Assembly (NCBI GenBank): GCA_029448655.1
Contig: JACCLO010000011.1
Coordinates: forward strand, 930,001 to 994,000
Length of the DNA: 64,000 nucleotides
Source: Wolfiporia cocos
Taxonomy: Eukaryota > Basidiomycota > Agaricomycetes > Polyporales > Phaeolaceae
Direction of reading: 5' to 3'
The position numbers and the translations under genes are program-made. Positions 54,327 through 64,000 of this stretch are shown piece by piece. The notes beneath the pieces were generated by a model. It was not told the DNA's origin, did no database searches, and saw nothing but the letters and a program-made list of their open reading frames with translations. Position 1 is the stretch's first letter. Each line of letters begins with the position of its first letter.

Positions 54327-55417
54327 TGACACAGTACGCCTGTGGGACTCACCAAGTGCCTATATTGTTGAGATAAGGCAGCTTAGAGAGGAGGCAATAC
54401 CAGCGCAGCAGGATGGTGAGAGTTATTCTACGGCGCAAGCCGAGAATAATAGAACTAGGGTTAAAGGGCATCAAGCCCCTACTTATATACATGTTTTATG
54501 GGAAGGTCACGTGCTACTAGCTAGTCGTTACCTTTCCGGGTTATGTGGCTTTGCCAAAGGGCGAAGCTTATCTTATCTACTGTTTATGGACTCTACATAG
54601 AATGGCCGTGGCTGGCCCTAATGGCCGAACCAATCGTATGAGAGGGATTTGTTAGTTATCTTGTTGTAACGCGGGCGCAGCCCGGGTATAAGTGAAGCCG
54701 GTTGCCGGATACCGTGAGGTATAATGGCGATTGGCCGGTCTTCGTTGGATGACCAAGGCGGGACGCCGAGGTCGTTATGCCATTGGACGGGAAGTACCGT
54801 GGCATGTGTTACAGCCCGGTCCGGATGGTTACCGGGGCATGTGTTGGTCTTAGCCGTGAGGCGAGGACCAGTGTTTGGGCAACGCCGTGATGGCAGAAGC
54901 CCGGGACTTGGAGAGCGCCGAGTCCGTGGGAAGCCGAGAAGGCCGTGACCTATAGCGATATAGCCTTGGTGCTATTATAGTGCTGTATGGTCGTGTTGCC
55001 ATTATTATGCGAAGGCGTGGCGCGCCTGAGGTGCCATTGTGATCAAGGATCTTATGGCAGCGGGAAAGCCGTGAAGGCCGACCCAATAGTACAAGGCCGC
55101 GAGGTACTTGTTTGTACATGTGGACATTATTATGCGAGCGTGCCGCGCTCGGCCTATCATTATGATCTAAGATCTATGACGTGGCTGGTCTTGCTCTGAC
55201 GGGCGAGACCTATGACGTATGCTGTAGTGTTGCTATTGGACGTGGTTGTACCGTAGCGTTACGTAAGCTAGTCATGTGGTTGATAAGCCCAGTTAAGAGC
55301 TTGTCGTGGTGGCAATGGGAGTTAACCCGTAGATAGCTTGTAGTTAGACGTATAAATCCCGGATAAATTGCTATAATCATAGGAAAAATGCTGTAAGCCC
55401 CAGATAAATCTGTGACA
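54327..55417 (-). repeat. L 5' LTR (1,091 bp)
   Basis: It is followed by the GGATG target copy. By eye it has one base difference from the left LTR. Confidence 0.93.
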
Positions 55418-56416
55418 GGATGCGCGTTGAGAAAATACTGTGGGACCAAACTCCTGGTATTCCTCCGGAACCAAGGATTTCCATTTCTGGAGATCCGCAT
55501 CTGTCAGGAATTCATCGTCCGACTTCTCCGTTATTGACTGAATGGCGTCGATGAGGAGTTCCGTTCCTTCGTCAAGGGTGTTCACCCAAGCAATGAAGGG
55601 ATTTTCTGGCTCCTCTAAGCCGAGAAAATCTATTGGAAAGTCGTTGATGATTTGATAGATGTTGCGGGGTTCGATTTCGTCTTCTTCCTCAGAAATCGAA
55701 ACCCGTTTACCATGTTTGCATTTTTCCGTACACCGATATGTGAAGGTTCCTTCTGGCCAGTTGAAATCCGGGTTGTGTTTCAGGAACCAGTCATATCCGA
55801 GAATCACATCCGCATTCTGTACGTCCATTACGTACAAGAATTCGGTGGACTTGTGTTCTTCGTGCACCATATAAGCTTTGACCGCCATATTGATATTACC
55901 GGCGGTATTAGAGGTACCGTCGGCGTTGCGAATCTCGAGAGGCGAAGGTATTCTTTCCTCATGGACGAGTTTCTTATCAATGACGCTTATTGATGCATCG
56001 GTGTCGATTAATGCCATGACGTTAACTTTCTTTCCATATACCCACAATTACACTTCGATGGAAAATGATTTATTGTCGTCTCGAGAATCATTTCCGTGTA
56101 CATTATACAAAGTAAAAAACTTCAGCGCGGTGGGGTCAGGATGAAAGTATTGTACAGGAGGGGCACATGTAGCTAGTGTCCAAGTCCTCCGGGCAAAGTC
56201 CATTGCCGAGTTGCCGAATATACCGAGATGGGATACCGGGTGACGTACGACCGCCTTATCTTCCCACAAGATAAGGGGTCCTTGTGAAGCCCCTTCGTAG
56301 GGGTGCTCTTCTTCAGGGAGCTGTATGCTCCCAGCCGCTGCGGGGCTGGTGCATTCTTCACAAGACGTCTTCGAGACGCGTGGTGGGGGCGAGGGGAACC
56401 GAGATGGTCCCGACAT
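55418..56416 (-). pseudogene. pol: Element D pol, protease part with nonsense codon
   Basis: This is the N-terminal part of D pol. A TAA at 56048-56050 replaces the Glu codon found in relatives (IEVELWVYG context). The protease motif reads DTDA instead of DTGA, and five residues are missing in frame just after it. The active-site glycine change alone should abolish protease activity. The part ends at L (target copy GGATG, 55418-55422). Confidence 0.9.
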
Positions 56417-56984
56417 TGGCGACGGTGGTGGCGGGGGCCGATGTTCCTGCTGATGTTGAGTCAGCTGTTACTTCTTCCCAGATCGTTCGGGCACGATACG
56501 TCTTGCCATCCGCGGGGGGCGCCGAGTACGGCTTCTTGCCAGAAGCCGGTCCCTTTCCACTACCCGAAGGAGCAGCCGGGGCCTTGCCAGACCTGGCGGC
56601 TGCATCCTTCGCCCTTTGTTGTTCGGCCCGCTGAGTGGCAGGTACGAACGTTCCCGCAGCCTTGTCCGCGGCAAGCTTAGGACACTTGTTGAAATAGTGT
56701 CCTGTCTGCTTGCAGTAGGTGCAGACGGCGTTAGCGGTGTCGGCGGGGGCTTTGGCGGGCGCCTTTCCCTTGTCCTTCTTTTTCTCCGACTTCTTTGCAG
56801 AAGCGGAGGACGTCTCCTTCTTTTCGGCAGGGGCCGAGTCCTTCTTGCCGGCCTTTTCGAAGATTGAACCCTTGATCTTGTCTGGGTATGACGTTTGGTA
56901 CATTTCCAGAGCGAAGTCGATGAGGGGCTCGATGTCGGTCGGGGCCTTGAAGAACGGGGTCTTGTCGAGGACGTTTAAGGTGTC
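56358..56984 (-). pseudogene. gag: Element D gag, C-terminal part after a nonsense codon
   Basis: Downstream part of gag with the Lys/Ala-rich tail and the knuckle CTYCKQTGHYFNKC. It lies beyond a TAG at 56985-56987, where relatives have a Lys codon in the same frame. The end overlaps pol in the +1 frame. Confidence 0.9.
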
Positions 56985-58379
56985 CTAAACCTTTTCCGGG
57001 AGTGTTTCGGTGAACTCCCACACCAGGGTTTCGTTGGTGGTCTCGGAGAGTCGGCCAAGGGTTTGGAACCGTTCGCAGTAGTTGAAGTAATTCGACTCGG
57101 CGAGTTCCTTGCTCTTGGTACTGTAGTAGCCGCGAATTTCCTTCTTGGCTATCTCCTTATCCGTCATCTTGCCATATTGCACCATTACGGATTTGGTGAA
57201 ATCCTCCCAGGTGCCGAGAGGTTCACCGTTTCCTGCCTTCTTGATGAGAGGCGAGAAAAATTTGTATGCGTCCCCTGTGACGCGGAAGAGGGCCGTGGTG
57301 ATACGGTCATGGTCGTCGTAGACCCTGAGTGTACCGAAGTATAGGCCCATCTTTTCCACCCATTCCTGCGCAGTCACCTTTCCAGATGACCCAGAGAATT
57401 TGGGGGGAGGGGGAATTTTCAGGTTTTGAGGCAGACCTGGAATGTGCGGGGCGACGGCTGCTGCAGCAGCGGCTGCAGCTTGTGCGGCGGCAGCGGCCTC
57501 GGCTGCACGGGTTCGAGCAGTGTTGGGGGCCGGTGCGGGTTCTTCCGGGGGCGTGCGGACACTGGGAGGGTTGGGAACGGAGGGATTCCTTCGGCTCCTC
57601 CGGATTTCTTCCTCAACCTTCTCCATGCGCTCGCCGAACGCATCCTCGAGGTCGTCGAGCCGAGTCCGGTAGTCGTCCCGGAGCTGTTTTTCCATTTCGG
57701 AAAACTTGGCAGTGTAATCCTGTCGGAGATCCTTGCCAAGGTCCACCAGAGTGGACACAAGCTCGTTGCGGACTGTATTGACCGCCTCGTGTAGCTCGTC
57801 TTGGGCCATCTGTTCGATTGCCCTGGATTGCCCAGCCAGGGAGTCGATTCTGCCATGGATTCGCTCCAGGCGGGCGTACACCATTCGGCCGAGGGTGTCA
57901 ACCTTGTCGTGGCTTATCGCCGCACTTCGTTGTACGGCGGCGTCGAGGATTGCCCCATGCAGGGGTCCATCCACCTTGTGTTGGTCCTCCTCTGGGAGGT
58001 AAGCCTTGATCCCTCTTTCGACCTCATCGTTGGTACGGCGAGCCGGACCCGAATACTCTATTTCGAGGGTCGTGACAGGCCCGATCGGTCGGGTGTAGCG
58101 GGCCGGTGGGTATCCGGGGATAGGTGTACCCGGACGCGTTCCCATGGGGTTGGACGGGGAGTCCCTTTGTGGGGGTGCATCCTCGCCTTCCTCTTCCTCT
58201 TCCTCACTCAGATGTTCCAAGGTCACCAGGGGTGGAGTCCCTGAGGGTCCGGCCACCGGGGTCACTGGCCCTTTCGAGCGAAGGCGCATTGTGCGACGGG
58301 TAGCGAGGGGTGCGCTGTTGGAGGAGGTGGAAGACATTGTGAATCTGTTTATGACGAATGTTAGCTTCCGGTTACTCAT
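56985..58379 (-). pseudogene. gag: Element D gag, N-terminal part
   Basis: The frame opens with MSNRKL and the MSSTSS start and runs through coiled coil and Gag domain to a premature TAG. Its N-terminal sequence (ARRTNDEVERGIKAYLPEE, NTARTRAAE) is closest to element A. Without the knuckle the product would bind RNA poorly, if it is made. Confidence 0.9.
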
Positions 58380-58482
58380 TGTCTTAGATTCTTTTAAGAA
58401 GGGATTTAGTTTGAAAGCTGCAACTTTTGTTATAGATCACACTTGCACTCTATTTCAGAGTTAAAAGATGATAGTATTTCTA

Positions 58483-59406
58483 CTATACAATCGCGAGTAT
58501 ATCCTCTTCTACCGAAGTAGTTGAGGGCCCTGCCACCTTGTCAGGTGGTGTTACACCAAAGGCAAAAGAAATTTGTAGCGCTACGCATTCTGCTATGATA
58601 CGAGCCAAGTCCGTACGCCAATCCGAAAAGGAAATGTTGCCGAGCTGTTTACAGTACTTTTTCATAATTCTCCACTCTTTATTGGTGATCCTCCCCCGTC
58701 TCGCTCTATCCTTTACGTTATCCACCAAGTCCTCTAATTCTACTACCATGTTATGGAAACGAATGTCGTTTTCCATATGGAAGCCTGGGTAATTAGGGGG
58801 GTGGTTGGCGAGAGGAGTGAGACGAGTGAGAGTGCCTTCTAGCATGGGAATAACTTGTTCACATGCTTGGAGAGGCTTCTTCTTCCCGAAGACGAGGGAA
58901 GGGTCGAGAATTTTGTGATTGGCCGGAACGGGAGGTCCGGCCGCCGGACTGGAAAGGCGGAGGGCCAGTGAAGAAGCTGCTTGCTTGGCTTCCTTGGCGG
59001 CTTGTTTGGCGGCGATTCGCTTATTCAGCTTATCGCGGGCGAGCTTGAGCTTGTTGAGTTCGCGGAGTTTGATGAGGTTCTCCATGGCGGTAATGGAAGC
59101 GGCTAGCTTCTCTTCCTCTGTCCAGATGCGCTTGGCAAGTGGAACTGGCTTGGGAGGTCGAGGAGCGGGTTTCCCAGCCTCAGCGATGTGCTTTGGCATG
59201 TGGACGGGAATCTCCCAAAGATGGAGCTTCCCGGTGTAGTCTTCCTTTACAGGAAGCATATAGGTGACGTCCTCTGCCCGAGGAATGTCGGCGGTGTCGA
59301 TGCGGCTGAGAAGGGACCGCTTCGCTGGCTTAACGTAAGGGGCAGTGGAGGAGCCACATGTGCGACGGGTAACGCGGGGCATGATTCTAGAAAGTGCAGC
59401 CTTCAT
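58483..59406 (-). CDS. Element D ORF0, conserved 307-residue protein
   Basis: Although D is old and its gag and pol carry stops, ORF0 is still open at full length. It differs from A, B and C at about a dozen residues, many conservative (NKEW for NRDW, CEQ for CDQ, ISFAF for ITFAF). It has a basic N-terminus, coiled coil and helical C-terminus as in the others. Confidence 0.8.
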   Translation of the reverse strand: MKAALSRIMPRVTRRTCGSSTAPYVKPAKRSLLSRIDTADIPRAEDVTYMLPVKEDYTGKLHLWEIPVHMPKHIAEAGKPAPRPPKPVPLAKRIWTEEEKLAASITAMENLIKLRELNKLKLARDKLNKRIAAKQAAKEAKQAASSLALRLSSPAAGPPVPANHKILDPSLVFGKKKPLQACEQVIPMLEGTLTRLTPLANHPPNYPGFHMENDIRFHNMVVELEDLVDNVKDRARRGRITNKEWRIMKKYCKQLGNISFSDWRTDLARIIAECVALQISFAFGVTPPDKVAGPSTTSVEEDILAIV

Positions 59407-60411
59407 GAGAAACGAAGTTTCCCAGTGATACGTCCAAGAACAGGAATAGAAGGGATTATGTAAGGTAGGGTAGTGGACTCCTTTTCAGGAGCAAAGAAGG
59501 TGTACTACGGGGCATAATTACTCTTATGTTGCGCGCAAACCCTGTGCCGAGATGGCGTGGATATTCGCATGACCCTAATGGTCAGAGGCGCCGACTCCAG
59601 GGGTAGAGTTGCTGACTGCCAGGCCGGTTCCTGGGTCAGATGATTGGGATTCGGATACACGACACCGCCCCGGAGGGACGATGCCGGAAAGTGGCTGGGA
59701 TTTTACATCCCTTAGCCTGTCCATGCTTCAACAATGAGGTTGCCGTCTGTAGCCACATGGGTGTCACATCAGGGCTAAAAAACCACCGTCGGCCCGAAGA
59801 CCGCAAGACAGCAGCGCTCCACATCCCAAAGGAGTGGGCTACGTGCTTCTCTTCCAATGGGGCCCCAAATCCGTTTAACCCATGCTCGCACGCCGAGCTG
59901 CCCGGAGGACTTATGCTATTGGCTACCGCGAGTAACCTATGGCAGGGTGATTTTTTGCGTCACCCCCCTCACTGCTTTTCCCTTAACGGGTTCAAAGCAA
60001 GTCACTTACGCCTGGGAGGTGGCTTTGGAAAATTTCCATGCCATCATAGTGATGACCCTGTGGATAGCGATGGGGCGCTTAACAACGCTTGCCATGGCAG
60101 GGGGTTGGGCGCGCACAGGCAGACCGTCCCCTTTTTTCCACAGGCGGGTCTTAACCGCTCACAGTTCAAGCTTGTCAGCAAGGACCGTGTCTCCTTGACC
60201 CTGGAGTCCGGGTTAGGTAGACCTCCTGCCTAAAAAGGCGGTGTGGCTTCCCTGGTTGCCAATCCTCTGCCGAGGATGGCAATGTATCCCCCAGATCTCA
60301 ACTATCACCCCAAACTCTTTGTCAAGAGTAGGGATGTGCGCAGCAACGAGCAATAGCCCCTGTAGGATAGAAACCCAGGCCCAGCACAAGCGCAAGGGCA
60401 GGGGTAGGGGG
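59407..60411 (-). other. Element D leader, non-coding
   Basis: It has the A/D-type sequence at about 59745-59860 and contains the uninterrupted form of the N1 target found in element A. No gene is seen. Confidence 0.75.
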
Positions 60412-60422
60412 AGATTTGTTCT
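60412..60422 (-). promoter_or_regulatory. Element D self-priming primer-binding site
   Basis: AGAACAAATCT on the minus strand, matching the LTR at 60547-60557. Confidence 0.83.
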
Positions 60423-60424
60423 TA

Positions 60425-61122
60425 TGACACAGACTAGACTGTGGGACTCACACTATAACCTTATAAGCGACTTGAAGAGGTTGCTAGAGGTTGGTGAGGA
60501 GACTAGTGGGCGCAAGCAGGAATGTTATGTAACTGTGCGAATGCAGAGAACAAATCTAAGGCTTATCGTAGCGATAGCCCTACTTATATACATGCATTGT
60601 TTGGTTACTCGAAGGGGAGCCAAACAGCTAGATGGTCTGTGCGCAGACATAACTAATACAGCTAAGTCGTAAACTACAGTAGACCATGTGCGCCGGTAAT
60701 GGCCGCACCAGTAAGAGCATGTGTTTGGACCGTGGGTCCATGTTGTGGAAGTGGCGTTGCTACGTTAGTAAGCCATGCACATGATAACTATATACCGGTA
60801 TCGGGATATGAGTAATACTAAGGGCATTGGCGTGTGATAACGAGCGGGCCGCTTATCCAATTGTACTGACATAGCCCGAGATCGGGATATGAGTAAGGTG
60901 CGTGACACCGGAGGTTAGTCCGCTGAGTCATTGACGCATACAAGCATGTTATGTACGTGTTGTTATGACAAGTGGACGTATACCGTGTTGTGTACGTGTT
61001 GTTTGGTTGCGTGTACGTGTAGACGGGCGCTTAGCAGCGTAAATGTCTATAAGGTCGTAGAAATACCAGATAAATAGGTAAAAATACGGGAAAAATAGTG
61101 GCATGTCCCAAATCTGTGACAG
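60425..61122 (-). repeat. Element D 5' LTR (698 bp)
   Basis: It has clear differences from D's split 3' LTR. The stem between TATA box and transcript start (TATCG/CGATA extending GGC/GCC) has different bases from the other copies but still pairs. Confidence 0.9.
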
Positions 61123-61461
61123 TTAGTGAGTAGCGGGCTCGGGTTAGTGAAGCTGTCCTTGGGTTTTAAATACGCTGATTGAGAACTGACCACTGCTGAC
61201 TACATTACTTGTGGTATTTGACTGATGTTTCAGTAATTAAACCCGACATATGAGCATTTCAGAGGTCGGAACACTGGTGGTAGGGCCTGCATTACTTCTT
61301 TTCCAATGGCAACTGTAATATCACCAAATGCCGACCATACAACATCCCTGACTCCATGGAATATAGAAGTAGGGCTTTTGCTTTTTCATTGAATGTCTAG
61401 GGACACATTTAATGGTTTACATCGAGGGTGGTATGGACACTAGGATGCCACCAGTGTGACA
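61123..61461. other. Unassigned sequence of about 340 bp
   Basis: Flank between element D and solo LTR S4. No gene, LTR end or tRNA-like feature was found. Confidence 0.4.
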
Positions 61462-61466
61462 CCTGT

Positions 61467-62180
61467 TGTTACGGTTATTCCGATTTTTTGAATGCTGGCA
61501 GAACTCACCATTGGGCAAATACAATACAGGGACTTGTTGCACAACCAACCCCCCTGGCTACTCATGACTCTACTGGGTGCATCCCCAGTTGAACTAGTGT
61601 ATGGGGCACATTTCATCTTTGGCAGATCCAACTCTGCCCCCATTTCATATTCATCATTTGTTAGCTGATAGATGGCATTCAACCACCATCATCATTCCTA
61701 TCTATCATTACAGATATACCACTACATACCTATCAAACGTTTGGTACTATAGCGTAGATAGTATCGGTGACATCTGGGATGGACTTGACCCCAAGAAACC
61801 CCACGTAGTACATAAACCCATGTACTTATTGTCGAAGCTCTTCAGCTCGACCTTGTTGTACAAACAAGAAGTCTTATACTCGTTCTCAAACGTAGGAAAC
61901 TACACTCAGTATTTCTCGCTCGAGCAACTGAATGACTAAGTCCTTAAAGTGCACATTGACTTCTTGGACTTAGACAAGTCTTATATTCTATTAGACTTGC
62001 ACCCCCAAACAGATTATATCCTCTAACATGTATTGGATATCGAACGACCTCCTAGGGACTTCACCTAGGACTTGAAGGTATCTAACGAGTATTTGCCTTG
62101 CATACGGCGATGTGCCTATGTGCAGAAGAACGATCTATATTTGCGACTTGAATATACGAACAGGTATTTGACCCGTAACA
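61467..62180 (+). repeat. Solo LTR S4 (714 bp)
   Basis: It starts TGTTACGG and ends ACCCGTAACA, with target duplication CCTGT (61462-61466 and 62181-62185). It belongs to the same family as the 5' LTR of element Q but has about 87 bp more in the middle. Its start-region AGCTCGACCTT (61844-61854) matches the Q primer site exactly. Confidence 0.93.
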
Positions 62181-62185
62181 CCTGT

Positions 62186-62453
62186 CATGATGTGGCCTTT
62201 CTTTTGTCTTAGGTATTCCACCGGGGCGTAATTTCATACTGTTGACGCACCTCGGAGCAATCGTGATCTTGCATCCTTGTGTACCCGTCCATGTGTGTGG
62301 TGTGAACATTCAGATGAGGAAGAACGACATAAGCAGCAGTATGCCTGCACATCCGCCCATGCAAACAGTAACTTCCAAATGCCATTGCAAGAAATACAGC
62401 CATGATTAGTGCTGTTTATTCACAGTGGCTCACTAATGGAGGGGCTAGCTAGT
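62186..62453. other. Unassigned sequence between S4 and Q
   Basis: About 270 bp with no recognisable gene or repeat. Confidence 0.4.
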
Positions 62454-63080
62454 TGTTACGGTTATTTTGGTTTTTCGAATATCGACAGAACTCACCACTG
62501 GGCGAATACAATACAGGGACTTGTTGCGCAACCAACCCCCTGGCTACTCGTGACTCTACTGGGCGTATTCCCAGTTGTACTAGCATGTAGGGCGCATTTC
62601 ACTTTTGGCAGATCCAACTCTGCCACCATTTCATCTTTATCATCCCGCAGCTGATAGATGGCGTTCAACCGCCATCTGGGATGGACTTGACCCCTAAAAC
62701 CTAACATAGTATATAAACTCGTGTACTTACTGTCGAAGCTCTTCAGCTCAACCTTGTTGTATAAACAAGAAGTCTTATACTCATTCTCAAACGTAGGAAA
62801 GTATGCCCAGTATTTCTCACTCGAGCAACCGAACGACTAAGTCCGCGAAGTGCACATTGACTTCTCGGACTTAGGCGAGTCTTATATTCTATCAGACTCG
62901 CATTTGAACCGATTATATCCTTTAACGCGTATTGGATATTATACGATCTCCTAGGAATTTCACCTAGGACTCAAAGGCATCTAACGAGCATTTGCCTTGC
63001 ATACGGCTACGCGCCTACGTGCAGAAGAAACGATCTATATTCGCGACTTGAATATACGAACGGGTATTTGACCCGTAACA
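62454..63080 (+). repeat. Element Q 5' LTR (627 bp)
   Basis: It starts TGTTACGG and ends ACCCGTAACA. TATATAAA lies near 62710 and the predicted start AGCTCAACCTT is at 62745-62755. Confidence 0.85.
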
Positions 63081-63081
63081 G

Positions 63082-63092
63082 AAGGTCGAGCT
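63082..63092 (+). promoter_or_regulatory. Element Q self-priming primer-binding site
   Basis: AAGGTCGAGCT is complementary to the LTR start region at 10 of 11 bases in Q's own LTR and at 11 of 11 in S4. The one mismatch (62750) looks like a CG to CA change after insertion. Confidence 0.78.
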
Positions 63093-63126
63093 CATCACAC
63101 CCTCACCTACCACGGTGCAAGGGCAC

Positions 63127-63450
63127 ATGATATTTGGACCAGAATTCCCAGCACGACTGATTGAACTCTTGCCCGAGGACATTCAGGGAGTCTACATGCT
63201 CAACAGATACGGGTGGACTGACACCATTGGAGCCTTCCGTAACCACGGAGGAATTGTTGTCATCCCAAGAGAAGATAGGGCATCGAAGTGGGTACAAGTA
63301 TACCCCTCCGCAGGAACGACCGCTTGGGAAATAACGCGTGAAGCGTTCGAACGATTCGGAGAAATCCCTCCGATGTCAACCGTGACGTTGACCAAAAACG
63401 AAACTGAAACCATCAACAGAACCTCCGATGCCGATGGAAATACGAATTAG
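63127..63450 (+). CDS. Element Q first ORF, 107 residues, unknown
   Basis: This is the first ATG ORF after the primer site. I do not recognise the family. It is a compact protein with several Trp and Tyr residues, ending in a polar tail before TAG (63448-63450). By position it may correspond to ORF0 of A-D or be the N-terminus of Gag, since the same frame stays open after the TAG to the window end. Confidence 0.5.
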   Translation: MIFGPEFPARLIELLPEDIQGVYMLNRYGWTDTIGAFRNHGGIVVIPREDRASKWVQVYPSAGTTAWEITREAFERFGEIPPMSTVTLTKNETETINRTSDADGNTN

Positions 63451-64000
63451 CCTTCGGGCGCCACAGGAATGGCAGGAATTGAGCGCATCGGAGATGATGG
63501 GAAAAATCCTGGAAACTTTACAGGAACAGATAACAGCCAGACCGGAGGACAGGACCCTCCAGGATTTATATCTGCTTTTGCGCAGGGTGGGGTTGGGTCT
63601 ATGGCTGGAGGAACAAACCTCTTTGGAAATTCCCCACAGAACGCACCCGGAATGGGTAGCGGAGGAGATCCGTCTTGGATTAGCCCAAGCGGAGGAATGG
63701 GAGCGACAAACCCAGGAACATGGCCTTCAGGCCTATTTGGACGAACCTCCGCAGGTACAAGCGGAGGAGGACTGGGAGGAAACTTTGGACTCGGAGGAGG
63801 AAATGCCCCCCCTCCTGGAGGACTCGGAGGAGGAACCCCCGCGAACCCCGGTGGAGGAACCCCTGGAAGAGGAAACCCAGGGAACCACGGAAACCCAGGA
63901 AACCCGGGTGGAGGATACCCGGGAGGAGGAGGACCCCCAGGAGGGCCTCCACCACCGAATGCACCGCAGCCTCAACCTCCGGCGCCGAACCCGTATTACC
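63428..64000 (+). CDS. gag: Element Q overlapping acidic ORF, partial, possible Gag
   Basis: From ATG at 63428, 23 nt upstream of the previous stop and in the +1 frame, this frame is open to the window end (191 codons). It starts with a helical stretch with Trp and Leu repeats and becomes very rich in Glu, Pro and Thr. The frame of the first ORF is also open over the same DNA and reads as a Gly/Pro-rich protein from ATG 63469. One of the two is probably the real Gag; I cannot decide which by eye. Confidence 0.45.
   Translation, partial: MPMEIRISLRAPQEWQELSASEMMGKILETLQEQITARPEDRTLQDLYLLLRRVGLGLWLEEQTSLEIPHRTHPEWVAEEIRLGLAQAEEWERQTQEHGLQAYLDEPPQVQAEEDWEETLDSEEEMPPLLEDSEEEPPRTPVEEPLEEETQGTTETQETRVEDTREEEDPQEGLHHRMHRSLNLRRRTRIT

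Larger units (their letters stand above)
49335..55417 (-). mobile_element. L: large non-coding LTR element (LARD-like, 6,083 bp)
   Basis: The 1,091-bp LTRs differ by one base by eye (49388 versus 54380). The target duplication is GGATG (49330-49334 and 55418-55422). The 3.9-kb interior has no credible gene. The primer site, polypurine-side sequence and leader resemble elements A-D, so L is probably moved by their proteins. The core carries repeated hairpins instead of gag and pol. Confidence 0.92.
34382..61122 (-). mobile_element. Element D: old decayed relative of B, hosting elements C and L
   Basis: D has the same plan as B. Its 3' LTR (34382-34776 plus 45465-45768) is split by element C, and its pol by L. 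Gag and pol each carry an in-frame nonsense codon and the protease motif is mutated. Its LTRs differ at many positions, and no matching target duplication is visible (AATGT left, GTTAG right). All this fits an old insertion or ectopic recombination. Confidence 0.88.
62454..64000 (+). mobile_element. Element Q: plus-strand LTR retrotransposon running off the window
   Basis: A 5' LTR (62454-63080) is followed 1 nt later by a self-priming site and then by ORFs with Gag-like composition. The left flank (CTAGT) cannot be compared because the right end is outside the window. Pol is not in the window, so the superfamily is inferred only from the self-priming arrangement. Confidence 0.75.

Noticed and set aside
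34382..61122. Target duplication for element D
   Set aside because: AATGT on the left and GTTAG on the right do not match, so none is claimed.
61467..63080. S4 and the Q 5' LTR as the two LTRs of one element
   Set aside because: S4 has its own perfect target duplication CCTGT on both sides, and only 270 bp with no primer site or polypurine tract lie between them.
63680..63975. Minus-strand ORFs rich in Leu/Phe/Ser at the window end
   Set aside because: Antisense shadows of the GGA/GAG-rich repeats of the Q gag region.

Overview
The window reads as a pile of nested LTR retrotransposons from a fungal genome, most likely a basidiomycete. Evidence: chromodomain-bearing Ty3/gypsy Pol proteins of the Tf1/sushi kind, self-priming primer-binding sites, 5-bp target-site duplications, and no bacterial gene organisation. 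I cannot name the species. I recognise no ordinary host gene; almost everything is a mobile element or its debris. All coordinates and identity statements come from reading the sequence by eye.

Layout, left half. A plus-strand Ty3/gypsy element (P) runs in from outside the window to 27090. Its pol is broken by two insertions. The first is element A (3652-15478, minus strand, duplication CCTAC), which carries a small non-coding LTR element N1 (12239-14132, CCGTC) in its leader. The second is solo LTR S1 (CAGGC), itself split by element B (16006-25989, AGGTG). B has every expected part intact: LTRs identical by eye, ORF0, gag, pol, primer site and polypurine tract. Removing the insertions restores one open P pol frame ending inside P's 3' LTR (26720-27090).

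Middle. A second non-coding element N2 (27230-29127) is followed by about 1.1 kb that I cannot assign. Then comes an inverted-repeat unit with tRNA-like promoters (30223-31897) interrupted by solo LTR S2 (30511-31526), a third non-coding element N3 (31935-33822, plus strand), and a truncated LTR (33830-34381).

Right half. An old, decayed element D (34382-61122) contains element C (34777-45459) in its 3' LTR and a large non-coding derivative L (49335-55417) in its pol. C's gag carries solo LTR S3 (40579-41277). The end holds solo LTR S4 (61467-62180) and the start of a plus-strand element Q (5' LTR 62454-63080) that runs off the edge.

How the parts work. Elements A-D share one plan on the minus strand: 5' LTR, about 1 kb conserved leader, a 307-codon ORF0 of unknown function, gag with a CCHC knuckle, then pol (protease, RT, RNase H, integrase, chromodomain) ending in a complete dUTPase. 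P instead carries its dUTPase just before the protease. Every LTR family whose primer site lies in the window (A-D, L, N1-N3, Q) shows an 11-12 nt primer site complementary to its own predicted transcript start, about 34 nt downstream of a TATA box. This is the Tf1-type self-priming arrangement, and the pairing is kept while the sequence changes between families. The non-coding elements N1-N3 and L keep only LTRs, primer site, polypurine tract and structured RNA regions, as expected of elements moved by another element's proteins.
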